Part shown: piece after piece, positions 1-12,215 of the stretch
Position numbering within the stretch: the first letter of the stretch is position 1
How the letters are laid out: each line of letters starts with the position of its first letter
Assembly: GCA_951799445.1 (NCBI GenBank)
Contig: OX637296.1
Location: 11,098,001 to 11,162,000 of the forward strand
DNA from: Pseudisothecium myosuroides
Taxonomy: Eukaryota > Streptophyta > Bryopsida > Hypnales > Lembophyllaceae
DNA length: 64,000 nucleotides
Direction of reading: 5' to 3'
Notes under the pieces: model-generated
What the model saw: the letters and a program-made list of their open reading frames with translations, nothing else
Databases searched by the model: none
Told to the model about the DNA's origin: nothing
Made by a program: the position numbers and the translations under genes

Positions 1-944
1 TTGTGTGGATTTTACCATGGAATGTGTCGCAATCAATGATACTGAATAAGCAAATATATAGATTTTGATTGAATTGAATAATTTGTATATAATTGTGACC
101 ACATTTGGAATTGTTCTCTACATTTTGTATCCTATACCAAACTTTTTACTTAATCCCTACATGCCCAAGCCTTTCCAAGTGTATTTTTCCTATGAAAAAA
201 CAGTATGGACTTATAGTTATCTCTAATGAAGTAAATTGGGTTTTTTTCAAAATCTAACCATATATATGTTTAAAGAACTTGCTTATTAGTGTGCCTACCA
301 ATTTTGAGTGCAAAATTTGGCTTAGGAGTTGTGAGATTATAACAAGAGAAATGTACATTTTTAGTTTTTAGTATGATGCCTCTCACCACAATGTTTAAGA
401 AATATGCATATAAATTTTTTGTGGATTGAAGGTGACTTGAACAACCACAAATAGTTTCAGTGCACTAAAATGCACTTTCAAAAAAATGAATTTCACATGA
501 GAAGCTATCAAGTTCACTATACAATCCACCTTGCAATTGTTGAAATGCAAATTTTCTTTATAAGTAGAAACCACAAATAACTCCCAATCAACACTTGCAA
601 ATATAATTTTTCAACAGTTAGAATCTTGAAAACACTTTACTCTTTCCATTGGGACCATTTTTAAAGCAAATAGATATATACAATTTTTTAGATCTCAATC
701 AAGTGAAATTGTTAAACTTTGCTCAAAGCCAAGAAATCAAGTAAATTCACAAGCTTTACTCTTTCACTAATGGGACATACTCTCAAAAATCAAATATTTC
801 CTTCTTTCAATGAAAAATAAAAGCTTTCAACATTTAACCTTCAATACTGCTTGTAAAATTTTTTAAACTAGTCAAAAGAATTTAACTGCCCACACCAAAA
901 TGAATTTGAAATTTTGGATCGACCATGTATGGTTGGTTGGGCAG
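1..944. other. AT-rich intergenic DNA
   Basis: Low-GC sequence with no reading frame of note, no recognisable protein similarity, and no terminal-repeat structure that I could pair. I see nothing to annotate here. Confidence 0.6.
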
Positions 945-948
945 TTAA

Positions 949-1858
949 CTCCTAAAGGCCCAACAACTTTTTGACAATGGAGGTTTTCAATGAATCATCC
1001 CACTTTGATATTTTTTTTGCACATGAATGTACTTGAAATTTTTAATTTTAACCCGATACAAAAGTAAAGATTACTTTGTCTAATATACGTAGAATTAATT
1101 GTGGAAAATATTGACCGTTGGATTTTTAGATTATAATAATTTTGGATGATCAACTTTTAAGCCAGATTTGCAGCTTTGGGGAAGAAAAATTATAAGAAGA
1201 TGAATAATGTTTTTTTACCCTCCAAAAAAATAGTGCTGGACTCTAAGACAAATGTAGTATTTGTTTAATTTTAAAAATGAAAAATAAAAAATTCTCTCAA
1301 ATTTGTACACATTTTCATATAGAAGAAGTAGAAAGCCAAAACTAACCAAATTGGATCCTACAAAATTTAATTGTTTTTTATATGTATGTGTTAATTTTTA
1401 AAATCTAACAATTGATATTAATAGCATATCATTTGGAACATCTTAAAAAAAAATTGGAATCATTCTAATTATTTTTGTATTCTTAATCCCACCAAATTGA
1501 ACTTTATATTTTTAAAATTGCTAAAAATATAAATTTGAATTTTTTTCCTCTAGGCCTAGTTTTTTGTGCATTGCAAAGATTTGGAATGTCTAAGAAAATG
1601 TTTTTTTCCATCCCTACTATTCCTTTCATTATAAAAAAATTATGTTTGCTCCCTTTTTCTATGAGACTACATTTCCTATATAAGTTTTTAAATAATTGTC
1701 ATGTTGAAATTTTGAAAATCGGAAAATGCAACAATCATGTCAACTTATTACTCTACAAGCCTCTAGTCTACAAAATATTGAGATTTGTTTCATCCTATCA
1801 AGAATTTGCCATTGAAAATTTGAAGAGGACACATTGTGTCCTCTTGGTCCTTGAGGGG
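949..1858. mobile_element. TTAA-flanked MITE, probable piggyBac type
   Basis: The element is 910 bp and is bounded by TTAA at 945-948 and 1859-1862. The left end reads CTCCTAAAGGCCC and the inverted right end reads CCCCTCAAGGACC, both close to the family terminus CCCCTAAAGGACC. Its length matches better-preserved members (911-942 bp). The interior is AT-rich and hard to align by eye to other copies. A 110-codon open frame at 1535-1867 runs through the right end and resembles nothing known, so I treat it as chance. The ends are good but the assignment is weaker than for the 46.5 kb copy. Confidence 0.5.
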
Positions 1859-1862
1859 TTAA

Positions 1863-3370
1863 GGTAAGGAATTGCTCATTTTCATCCTCTCCCATTTAGA
1901 AGCAATTTCTTCCATGCATGTAAAGTCAAGAAATCTCACAAGAAAGGTCTTCTCCTAATTTTTTTGAAGTAATTCTTTGAAATTGTTTTTAGCATATAAA
2001 CAATTGATAATTCTATCTGTACATATAAAGTCTCAAAATACAACCATAATCATTTGTATGGCCATCTTTATAGGGAATAACATGGGACCAAATTAACAAA
2101 CTCTAAATTTGAGACTACTTAAAAAAGAAGATGGAATTAATTTAACTACAAGAAGCAGCATCAAGATTGTGATATTTCACAATTGGTCTTATAAATGGTA
2201 GCATTGTGTATTTCTATTTCTAATGGATATGTCTATCGTAAACATGTATGTCATTTACGAGGATGAATGCAACAAGGGTGAGAATCCCAAGAAGCCAATG
2301 ACTTATCATTCTACAATTCTATGTAGAATTATGTGAAATTTTTTTACGCGGTTGGAAAAAAAGAAATGTTCAAGAATCAAGTTGAGGTTATTGATACCCT
2401 TCATCTTCAAATTTGCAGGGGCTTTGTGGGTTTTGCTTAGATTGTGCTAGATGGTTATTGTCGCAATTGCAATAGAAAGTACATGTATGCACATAGGGGG
2501 GGGTTTGAAAAATACCACTATACTCTTGCATGTAGAGAGCAATAAGTAACATGAAACTCTTCCAAATGACTTTGCAATTGTTTTATGATAGTCAAAAAGT
2601 GAAACAATTTTATTTATTTTTATATTACAAGTTACATCGTGCATACTTCAATTTATTTTAAGGTTCACAAAGTTGTATTTTTCATTCAAAGGCTCAAGAG
2701 TCACACTTGCAAAATAGAACTGTGGGGTTCACCTTAGATGCATATTCCTTGAACGTCACAAGGGATGTTTTTCAAACAGCAGTTTCTTGCAAGACTGGGT
2801 TCATCAAACCTTATAATGTTTGCATTCATACGGTGGATTTTCCAAAAAATAGCAAATTTGCACTTGTTAGGTTGTTGGCCACAAAGTTCTACAATGATGA
2901 ATTAATGCAGTAACCAACTCAAATTCAAGTTATGCCACTTTTTCTAGAAAAGTCCTCCATTTAGAGCTATTTGGTATGTGACGCTTAGGGGATATATGTT
3001 AGAAGTGGAAGCAATTTTTGGATGGTAGCATGCATTCACTTTGAAAAAATCATGAAGACAATGGCTACTAGAGAGGAAGAAATAATCCTAATTGTATATT
3101 AATTTTTTTTTTACTATGAAAAAATTAGGACTTATAGAAGGTGGCGGAATCCATCTTTTTATTGTTTGAGTTTTCAAAAAAAAATTCTCCAAGCACAAAA
3201 AATTATCAAAAATTGGCCAATGTATTGCCTAGTTTTTAGACCTCTTTGTATTGCAATTTAGAGTAAGTTAGATTCTATAATTGCTTCTGAAATTTTGCAC
3301 TAATATACTTGACAAGATTTTGAAGTCATTAGTGGAGAGGCGCAGATTCATGTAGACCAAATTTTTTATA
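1863..3370. other. AT-rich intergenic DNA
   Basis: No supported gene. The short open frame at 2707-2913 (68 codons) has no recognisable domain and no exon-like context. No paired terminal repeats seen. Confidence 0.5.
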
Positions 3371-3374
3371 TTAA

Positions 3375-3952
3375 CCCCTAAAGTCCCATTGGCCCTATGG
3401 GGGCCAAAATGTGACTTTGGGTAGGTTCATACGGTCTCAATATTCATCATAATCTTCTCAAACTTGTTATGAAGCTAGGAAAATACATAAGCTTCTTGGG
3501 AATATAATTTTTTTTTCAATCGGTGCCTGGAAGCAAAAGTTATAGCACAAAAAGCTAAAAATGGAGGTTGGCGGGCAACCCCAAAAAATTCACAAAAAGT
3601 CAAAATAATTTTTTTGAAATTTTTCCCCTAAAATATTATATTTTTGTCTACATGTGAAACTTTGATTCATTCTATTTGGACTAGTGATGAAAAAGTTATG
3701 GACAATCTTGTTTTTTGGGCAATCTAAGTATGTTCGTGAAAAAAACTTTTTCCCCAACTTTGAATGTTAATATCTTCCAATCCGTACAGTCAAATTTGAT
3801 GAAATTTTTACCACATGATTCCAGATAAGTGAAGTACAAGATCCTATGGTTAGATCCAAAAAAAACATTTTTTATTCTTTCATGGGTGAATGTAGCAGAA
3901 ATGGCAGTTTTGAGCGATTTTTGACAAAAAAATGGCCTTGGGACTTTAGGGG
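3375..3952. mobile_element. TTAA-flanked MITE, internally shortened
   Basis: The element is 578 bp with TTAA at 3371-3374 and 3953-3956. Its two ends are perfect inverted repeats of 13 bp (CCCCTAAAGTCCC). The interior holds family landmarks: a 'cggtgcctggaagcaaaagttat' type block near 3520, a block with 'agttatggacaatcttg' near 3695, and 'agatcctatggttaga' near 3838. The same landmarks lie in the copies at 38603, 46501 and 55839 but further apart, so this copy seems to have lost about 350 bp of middle. The right TTAA is shared with the next element. Confidence 0.7.
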
Positions 3953-3956
3953 TTAA

Positions 3957-4925
3957 CCCCAAAGTGACAAAGAGGACAAAAAGTGTCCTCACAGAGTTTC
4001 AAGTTCAGTTCAAAGTGCTGTAACTTTTGCATTCAAGGTCCATGTTCAATAAGACTTGTTGGAAAAGTTGCGTTCTCCCTTCTAGTTTGTATGGTAAAAT
4101 TTTCAGATCGATCCAAGATGTATTGATTTTTTGGAAGCCAATCAAAGTTCACAACTTCAATTCGAGTTCACCAAACTGCATTTTAGGGCTGCAACTTCGA
4201 AGCCTTGTATCTCCTTCATCCATTTCTCATTTTTAATAAAATTTGTTGTATTTTGTTCCCCTTGAAGTATACTTATTGTGGTAAAGTTTTCATGTCAATC
4301 CAAGTTGTTTTGAATGTTTGGGAGCAATTCGAAGTTCAAAATCCTGCCATTTTTGGAGTGTAGTGAACCTTGGCGGCTTGTTTCTTCTTCATACAGAGTC
4401 CATTTTCAATAATTCTTTTTGGAAAAGTTGCACATACTAGTCTAGTTTTTGTGGCTAAAATTTCATGTTAATCCAAGAATTAATGAGTGACTGAGAAGCA
4501 TTCTAGTAGAAGGAGGTTCAGCTTTAGATGTGTTTTTTGCAATTTTTCTTGCTGATTTTTGACATTCCAAAGCTGTTTTGTAGACACAATGATTCAATTG
4601 AATGAATTTTTTTTTCACCAATGTGTTTGTATACTAGTTTTGAATCTTTTCATAGTGTAAAGTTTTTTCATTTGAGTAGGTTTAGAAATCAAACTTCACC
4701 TCCAAATGTGTTTTTGGGAAAATTTCAACATCCATTTTCAACACTGAAACATTATGATCTTGCAATCTATGTGGCCAAATGACTTCAAATTTTGTACATG
4801 TCATCTACAATATGTACACTACAAGATTGTACGGTTGAGATTTATATAACTTGAAGGCATTTATATCCATAAAGCTTCAAAGCAATGATGTTTTTGAACC
4901 CCAAAAATTGAATGTCACTTTGGGG
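3957..4925. mobile_element. TTAA-flanked element, variant terminus
   Basis: The element is 969 bp between TTAA at 3953-3956 and 4926-4929. The left end CCCCAAAGTGACA matches the inverted right end CCCCAAAGTGACATTC over 13 bases. It uses the same TTAA target as the neighbouring family but has a different terminus (CCCCAAAGTGAC instead of CCCCTAAAGG), so it is probably a second subfamily. The interior has repeated phrases such as 'catgttcaataagactt', 'tccattttcaataattct' and 'aagttgc', spaced a few hundred bases apart, which suggests internal tandem growth. No coding capacity. Confidence 0.55.
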
Positions 4926-4929
4926 TTAA

Positions 4930-5179
4930 AGGGGATCAAACTCTAGTGTCCCTATCGAGTAGGAATGAACTTTTTTTTAATAACTTCAAACATTATAATC
5001 TTTCAATCCACATGGACAAATGGTCTTGAATTTTTACCACGCATTGATACAATAGTCTATTACACTTTCTATATTTGGAATTAAAAAAAATTCAAATTTA
5101 GTCATTGGAGCAAAAATTGAGAGCAAAAAATGGCAGTTCTTGGCATTTTTTTTGAAAAACACCGTGGGTCCTTTAGGAG
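4930..5179. mobile_element. Right-end fragment of a TTAA-family element
   Basis: Ends with GGGTCCTTTAGGAG followed by TTAA at 5180-5183. The block 'aatctttcaatccacatgg' near 4998 and the 'aaaatggcagttcttggc' block near 5126 match the right halves of other family copies. No matching left end is visible, so this is a truncated copy or one displaced by the element on its left. Confidence 0.45.
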
Positions 5180-5183
5180 TTAA

Positions 5184-5836
5184 GAACTTGCGATAAATTA
5201 AGAATCCAAGTTATTTTAAGTATGAGAATATTACATCCAATTATCTACTCTTACTACAATCAATAGTCTACATCTATTATAGCTTGCCTTCATCAATCGA
5301 TAGGGATTCCTATCGCACGGATGAAGAGGCTCAAATGATTTCCTTTTTTAACAAAGAAACGCTCAAAATCAATATAAAGGTGAAAAATTGAACATTCATT
5401 TGGCAACATATTCTTCTTTTCTCAATGATCATATATGCTGAAGTGTTATAAAATCTTAAGACAATATCACTCTTTTTCAGAACAATGTCAAATTGTCAAT
5501 GTGAGCACATTTGAATGAATAAAGGAATCATCACCCACATTTTTCATATTTTATCCATGTCCGTAGATGTAACTACCTTCATTACCCCACTGAAGATCAT
5601 CTCGAAATACTCCGTATATAAAAACACTAAACGAGCCTCGGTTACATCAGCTTCAACTACCAGGTCGCGTTCACACAGCAGCAGCAGCGTCGCCCTCGGT
5701 TTCATCGTCTGGGGTTTTAGGCGCCTGTCTCTCCCAGTGCAAGCTTCGTTGTTTCCCAAGCTCTCCGAGCATTCTCATTCTTTGCACACATTGGCGTGTT
5801 CTCTGATTCCTGTTCCAGTGTTCACAATTGTTGACA
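5184..5836 (+). promoter_or_regulatory. Promoter and 5' leader of ENR copy 1
   Basis: The region lies between the TTAA repeat fragment and the ENR start codon. A TATA-like box (TATATAAAA, 5615-5623) sits about 214 bp before the ATG. Base composition rises sharply in GC after about 5635, as expected for a transcribed leader. The last 15 bases before the ATG (cacaattgttgaca) also occur before copy 2, as does a short 'cgcgttcacac' block (5658-5668). Little else is shared between the two upstream regions. Whether the leader contains an intron cannot be seen. Confidence 0.5.
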
Positions 5837-8800
5837 ATGGCCACCATGTCGATGCGCGCAGTGGCCGTGGCAACTGCGGTTTCCTCGCCGGCCTCTTGTT
5901 CCAATGTGCAGCGACTGGGAAGCCGCGCCGTGGTTGCGGAGCTGCGAGGAGGAGTGCGAGGACTGGGCATGGCTGCGGCCATTGCGCCTGCCAGCACGCA
6001 GCTGCTGCGCTCCGTGCAGGAGACCAGGAAGCTGTCGAGGGCCGCGACGGGCGTGCGCGCTATGGCGTCTTCCAATGGCGCCTCGGTGCCTGGAGGGCTC
6101 CCCATTGATCTCCGAGGTTTGTGAGAATGATGGTCATTGAGTCTGTCATTCAATTTTTGTGATTTTTGCTTCGTATCTTGGGGATTGTTGCGATTGTGGC
6201 GTCAATTTGGATGGTGGTTGGTGGATTGCAGGGAAGCGAGCATTCATTGCCGGTGTGGCGGATGACCAAGGATTTGGGTGGGCCATTGCGAAAGCTCTGG
6301 CAGCAGCGGGAGCTGAAATTCTCGTGGGGACGTGGGTTCCAGTATGTGACAGCAACCTGATTGAATAACCTGATTGATTTTGATTGTTCCGAGCGAGTCT
6401 TTTGCGTCATTGCCGTGTTCCTTGTTGTTTTCGGGGTTTAGAGCTCCTTCCTGATTGTATGGACTTTGATTGATCTTGGTGTGGAATAATGTACGCAGGC
6501 CCTGAACATCTTCGAGAGCAGTCTGAGGAGGGGCAAATTCGATGAATCCCGGAAGTGAGTGCACGCGTTAGGATCGCTTGATTGGTTTCGCATTGGCATC
6601 GCCTGAGTGGTTTTGTGAATGAGCCTAGAGAAAGTGGTTTGTCTATGTGGACGAGCCTCCAGTCTCATCTGTGAAGACGATCGCACGAGTGATTTGGAAT
6701 TTTAGTTATACGAAGAATGTGGCGTGTGTGTTTAGAATGGAGAAAAACAGTCCTGGAGGTTTTGTGTGTATGTTGGGTACATTGAATGGCATTTAGGGGT
6801 ATAGGGGATGAATGTCTGATCTATGCATTCAATCCTGCAGAGCATTGGTTTGATGGTGAGATCGTGCTGGCCTTGCTTGATTGTGCAGGTTGCGGAATGG
6901 AGGACTCCTGGAGATCACGAAGGTGTATCCGTTGGATGCTGTTTTTGACACTCCGGAAGATGTGCCCGAGGATGTAAGTGGACCTCAGAACTTGTATCGA
7001 AAGTGTTTTGGTATTTTAGTTAATGGCGGTTGCTTTGCTCGTGATGATATAGATGGTGCTATTTTTGTATCCACTGTGGCAGTAGGTTTGTCTTTTGACT
7101 GAGGTTCACTAATGAGCTTGGGGGACTGATTTGCGCAGATCAAGAATAACAAGAGATACGCTGGGTCATCCGCATGGACCGTGCAGGTAAGATTTTTTTC
7201 TCTCTCTTTGTCGTTGATCCTTATAATTTCCTTTGGTATGCCCGACTGAAAGGCATTCCTCTTATGTGTTTGTCTTTGTTTGAGAGTTCACTGCTTGTCC
7301 ACTGATGGGATGTACGTGACTGATACTATGTTTTGCTCGTTAATGCCCAGGAATGTGCCGAAGCTGTGAAGGCCGACTTTGGCAGCATCGACATCCTGGT
7401 GCACTCACTTGCCAATGGACCTGAAGTAAGGACTCCAATCACGGAATAGTTTTTTGAATGATGATCGTGATTTTGTTCCTCTTCAAAATTTTCGACTATA
7501 ATTTTGTTGTAGAGCTTTTGACTTCGTGTTTCATTAGAACTTTATGAAGAACAGACTGTTGTTGGGCTAAATTTGTAGTTTATCACTGTCTCCAGGTAAC
7601 TAAGCCGCTTATGGAGACCACTCGGAAGGGTTACTTGGCAGCAGTCTCCGCTTCCACATACTCCTATGTCTCGCTTTTGAAGTACTTTGCTCCTCTGATG
7701 AACCCAGGTATGAATAGAATGCGGAAGCCAATCGTGCGATGCTGTGAAGTGAGACCGTTGGCACATGTATCCCCTTAATTCTTGTCTACTTAGGAGTTTT
7801 TGTTTTTTTTAATGTATGACTTAGGCTATTTGCTGCTGTCATGCGAGAGTGTTGCTCGGCTGAACGTAGTGTCTGTTAATTTCTTACATATGAAGAAGTA
7901 ACAGTGGCTCATGAAACGAAGATGGCGTTCGGATATGAAGTAACGCATAGAGAAGATTAGCATTGGATTTCTAGTAGGTTACTTAGCACGTGACCTGCAG
8001 TGGCGATTGACTTGGCTCGGATGATATTGGATGGTTGCAGGTGGTTCTTCTCTTTCTCTCACGTACTTGGCATCTGAGAAGATCATCCCTGGGTAACACT
8101 CGGAGAGACTGTGAGATGCATGCACTTATATCGTGCGCCTGTCATGATGATGCTTTTGACGTGTATGTTGAAATTTTTGAAGATTTGGATTCCTTATGCA
8201 AATAGACTGTGATCTTGAGTGCCTAACACTAAGAATTCTGCCTGAGCAGTCACTGCCCAGTGATATCAATCGATTGTATTGTTTCTTGCCTGTTGGCATT
8301 TCCTTTCGTAAATTTTTTGTCGTATTTGTTCAATCTTCTCCTATCAGGGCACAGGGATGTGTTGGTAGCGATCTAGAGATTTCTTTGTTCGCTTTATACA
8401 TCCTCCCCAGTACTTCATGCAAATACGATGACTGAAGGGTAAGATTGTCTGTACTTATGACAGATATGGGGGCGGAATGAGCTCTGCCAAAGCTGCGCTT
8501 GAGAGTGATACACGTGTAAGTTACTGTGGAAGGATGACTTCCAGGATCACGTGGAGAATTTCACCAAAAATTGCTTTGATGATATTATATAGAAGTCATT
8601 CTTGCTGTGTCCTTTTTCCAAGCATCCAGCGTAGTTAATATCTTATTCCACTGGCTGTGTACCAATGTCAAGTTCCTGTAGCATGATATTGGTGCTGAGT
8701 TGGGGTTCCGTACTTAAGGATCAAACTGGTCATTGACTTCCTTTCAGGTTCTCGCGTTTGAGGTGGGCCGGAAGTATGGCATTCGGGTGAACACCATTTC

Positions 8801-9511
8801 AGCAGGTACGGTAACGTAGAGAAGCTTACTATTGGTATCCTGAGACTGACTGTTCATAATCTGTTTCGCACGATGTGGTGGTCTTTTATTACTTTCTGGT
8901 GAGATACTGTATGAAGAGACTTTTGGATGCTTAGTGACTGCGTTGTGCCAGGTTGTTAGAGTCAGTTGCATTTATTAGAAGCTAATAAATGGGTTTGAAG
9001 TTGTGGCAACCAAAATCAGGTGAAGGGTATGTTTTCATCAATTTCTGGATCATATTGACAGTTGTATCTTTGTTATGCAGGTCCTTTGAGAAGCAGAGCA
9101 GCCAAGGCTATCGGTTTTATCGACGACATGATTAACTACTCTACTGCCAATGCGCCTTTGCAAAAGGAGCTAGAAGCAGGTAAGTTGTACACGCCTTCCA
9201 TGCTACCATTTCCTTCAAACGTCATTAGAGTGATGGAAGCTTGTACATGACATTGTTTCGTCTATTTCTTCAGGTATGCACTGTTTTGGAATCTTTTCCT
9301 TCAGTCTAATTCTGATTTCCGATCATGTTGTGTGTGTGTAGATGATGTTGGAAATACAGCTGCATTCTTGTCATCACCACTGGCTAGTTCTGTAACGGGA
9401 TCCTTGATCTATGTTGACAATGGACTACATGCGATGGGCTTGGCTGTAGACAGTCCATCGGTTTCTAAGGCAACTGCACCGACTCCTGAGAAGGCGAATG
9501 TTGCTGCTTGA
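5837..9511 (+). CDS. ENR: Plastid enoyl-ACP reductase (NADH), copy 1, 12 exons
   Basis: Catalyses the last step of each fatty-acid elongation cycle in the plastid type II synthase, reducing trans-2-enoyl-ACP with NADH. Exons: 5837-6116, 6232-6341, 6499-6554, 6889-6973, 7139-7186, 7351-7425, 7596-7707, 8041-8092, 8464-8515, 8748-8805, 9081-9179, 9342-9511; all introns are GT-AG. The sum is 1197 nt (398 codons plus TGA), close to the usual plant length of about 390. Residues 1 to about 80 are Ala/Ser/Arg-rich, as in a chloroplast transit peptide. The nucleotide-binding stretch [20 protein letters not shown] starts at residue 94. The active site has Tyr264 (TYLASE), Tyr274 and Lys282 (YGGGMSSAK), spaced as in plant ENR. 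'SRKLRNGG' has Arg where plant enzymes and copy 2 have Pro. The 5' start is the first ATG in frame after the leader. Function is recognised from family sequence; expression is unknown. Confidence 0.95.
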
Positions 9512-10372
9512 ATTCCAAATTTCGTGGCCTAAGTAAGACAGGGAGTTGGAACAGATTTCCTCAAACTGCTGATTGATTTGTTTTGTATTAATTGAGGTGT
9601 TATGGATCATTGTAGGAAGGGCTGCTGAGTTGTTTTAAAATTTCTGAGTAATTTTTCATTTTTGGGGGTTTCTATTGGCGATGCCGAGTATGCAGCTTTA
9701 AGCAATTAGTCTTTCTCCTGTGTGGACCCCTTATAGAGGTAGTATACATTTCTGTTCGAACCCTTTTTGAAGTTCAATTTGGAGATAGTGGTTTGTGGGA
9801 GTCCTTCTCTGATACGTCTCCGCACAGTGTCGATGTTGCTTACAAACACGCTGACGCTGAACAGGAGCATTAATATTTATCCCTTACGTGCCTTCGGTGG
9901 TTGGAGTCAAGTACTGACCTTGAGTTTTTATCGATGGTTATAAATGTTAAGATTTCCAAGTAACCTTTTCTCGCAAGGTTATGGTTCAGTTTGTTTTTTC
10001 ACGGTATATTGCAGCTTCTTGGTTTGAAGGATAAACAATGCGGCAAAGCGGCTACATTTTGAATGGTTTGCTTGTGGCTTAACAGATATAATGTGCCCTG
10101 CCTTTTGCACGGTTTGTCAAGGTGTCTACAATTTGTCTTTTAGCTTCCTTTGAGAGGGGTTTATTTCAGGTGTCCAAATTCTAAATTCGGATGTTCTTCT
10201 ATCTATTTTAAGTGTGTTTTTAATGCGCTTCCAATTTGAATAGTGATTCTAAAAATAAATAAATTCAACTACCGGAATTAAGTCCATTAGTTTTGAATTC
10301 TTTTCAACTTTAAAGCCTTTTAAAATCTATTATTTTTTTCTTAATGGCAATTTCAAATTTTATGAAGTAATG
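9512..10372 (+). other. 3' flank of ENR copy 1
   Basis: A stretch near 9595-9620 (ttatggatcattgtaggaa) and one near 9690-9705 (cagctttaagca) resemble the region after copy 2 (34610-34710), so the duplicated unit extends into the 3' UTR. No canonical AATAAA is obvious close to the stop. Beyond about 10100 the sequence turns AT-rich and holds nothing I can identify. Confidence 0.45.
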
Positions 10373-10376
10373 TTAA

Positions 10377-10944
10377 CCCTAGAGCGTCTGGATTCATCTC
10401 CAAAATTGACGATTTGAGAAAACCATTATAAACTACAATTTGGAAGAAAATTTTGGAATTGGTGTACAAACAAAAGCTGTAGATTTTGATTTTTAAATTC
10501 TATCCGTACGGTTAGATCTACTAATGCTATCACCAATCTTTTTCTATAAATTTTGAAAAGAAAATTTCAGAATTCCTTCTAAATTCAATTACAAGTAAAA
10601 TATTATCATTTTTTGAGTAAAACTTGTTGGAATGGATTTGAAATAAGGTTCTCTTCATATGGTGATTTTTTGAAATTTTTGTGACCTTTACATCTTTGAC
10701 CTCATTTTTGCACATCTAGTTTTGAACTGAAGTCAATGCAATTGATCACTTGACATACTTCCACATTTGTAATTTTAGAAATGTATATATTCTAGTAACA
10801 TCCAAATCCAACCGATGGATAGGACAATAACTTGATAAAGTATCACCAAAAATTAGGATGACTTTCATCCAAGCAGGAATAAGACAGAAACAAGGATTTG
10901 AATCTGTTCATCGTCCAGAAAATGGACGTTGGAGTGCTCCAGGG
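10377..10944. mobile_element. Possible TTAA-flanked element, CCCTRGAGC ends
   Basis: The element is 568 bp with TTAA at 10373-10376 and 10945-10948. The left end CCCTAGAGCGTCTGG and the inverted right end CCCTGGAGCACTCC agree over about 9 of the first 10 bases and then diverge. Canonical piggyBac elements also begin CCCTAGA, but the resemblance is short. The interior is AT-rich with no coding frame. This is the weakest member of the TTAA set. Confidence 0.35.
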
Positions 10945-10948
10945 TTAA

Positions 10949-12055
10949 TCTTAAAGTGTCCAGAAAAATTCCACTTCAGATTTTCAAAATTAGAACTATG
11001 AAATTGATTTTTTTTACTTTAAAAATATTCATCAAGGATTTTGTACACCAATTTGTGATTTACAATTCGAGTTTCCAAAAACATAAGAAGACTATATAAG
11101 ACTTTCACATGTGTGAGGTCCTTGAATCAATTCTATAGTCTTGCATGTCTTGCATACTTCTTTAGGTGTTGACAAAGCAATTCTTTTTGTTGTTTGGTTT
11201 GTTCTTAGATAATTAAATGGAGAGAGATTCAACATAACAATTTAAATTAATCATAGATATTTTGAGGTCAGGTGCCTTCAATATTGTAATCAATCTTTAA
11301 CTACTAAATACTTAGACATCTATTGGGTGGATGATAAATATTTTGAAATGTAAACTTATTCAATTAATATTCATTAGAGAAGTTTCACAAAAACTTGTGA
11401 AATATATCAAAAGAAAAGAAAAATAATGCTTTAAGATATGTATACTTTTAATCTTTACTAACAACAATTGAGTGTAGTTATTGTATAAAATACAAATTAT
11501 TATTATTAAATTGTAAAGAAAAGATCCCATTTCACTTTAGTATGCATTATATTAAGTAGGTCCATCATGGGCAAAATTATGATGGTAGTGTACATTCAAG
11601 TTTCAAAATGTACACTACTATAACAATTATGTCTAAAATGAGATTATTCCCATTATGGTGTCAACAATGGAGTTAGTTACCTTATTTGGATACCATATAA
11701 AAAAATTATGAGATTTCAAAGGATTGATTATAGGTGTACCAAAAATTGATCCTAAGTTCTCTTAGATTCTCATATTGTAATTGTGCACATCTTGCATTGT
11801 TGGGATGCAAATTGTTCTATTGTGTAATAATATATATTACTGTTATTTTGATTTGATTGAGTTCACTTGAAGAAAATGATTGTTAAATCACATTCGTGTG
11901 TTCATTCTCTTTAGTTGTCTTTTTCATTTAATATAAGACTATAGATATAATTTACAACTAAGTAATTTCAATCCTTTGGCAACTAAATCTTGATATCACT
12001 CTCCTCTTGTTATTTTGTTCAACTTTCTCCATTGTTTTCTTTTTAGCTAAGAAAT
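10949..12055. other. AT-rich intergenic DNA
   Basis: No gene, RNA or paired repeat recognised. Short open frames only. Confidence 0.5.
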
Positions 12056-12057
12056 TA

Positions 12058-12155
12058 CTCCCTCCATCTCGATATACTAGTCTATGTGTAAATCCTACAA
12101 AGTATTCAATGTAGCTCTTGCTTCCACTATAGTTTTTACATCACACGAGATGGAA
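12058..12155. repeat. Stowaway/plant-mariner-type terminal sequence
   Basis: CTCCCTCCATCTCG follows TA at 12056-12057 and is the typical Stowaway or plant mariner terminus. An inverted partner CGAGATGGAAGAAG lies at about 12140-12153 (12 of 14 matches), but no TA follows it. It could be a roughly 95 bp Stowaway remnant, or the 3' terminus of the mariner-like element whose transposase remains lie just to the right on the minus strand. Confidence 0.5.
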
Positions 12156-12215
12156 GAAGGAAGCTCTCCTTGCCCCTTCAAACATTTCTTTTCCATATGC
12201 TCCAATTTGTATGAG

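Noticed and set aside
949..5179. A single 4.2-kb TTAA element using the ends at 949 and 5179
   Set aside because: A better right end with TTAA at 1859 gives the usual family length (910 bp), and complete elements fill the interval from 3375 on.
5544..6564. Open frames on the minus strand and in other + frames over ENR exon 1 to 3 (and the same at 30616-31640)
   Set aside because: They are shadows of the GC-rich exons. The same false frames recur in both copies, and only the ENR frame splices into a recognised protein.
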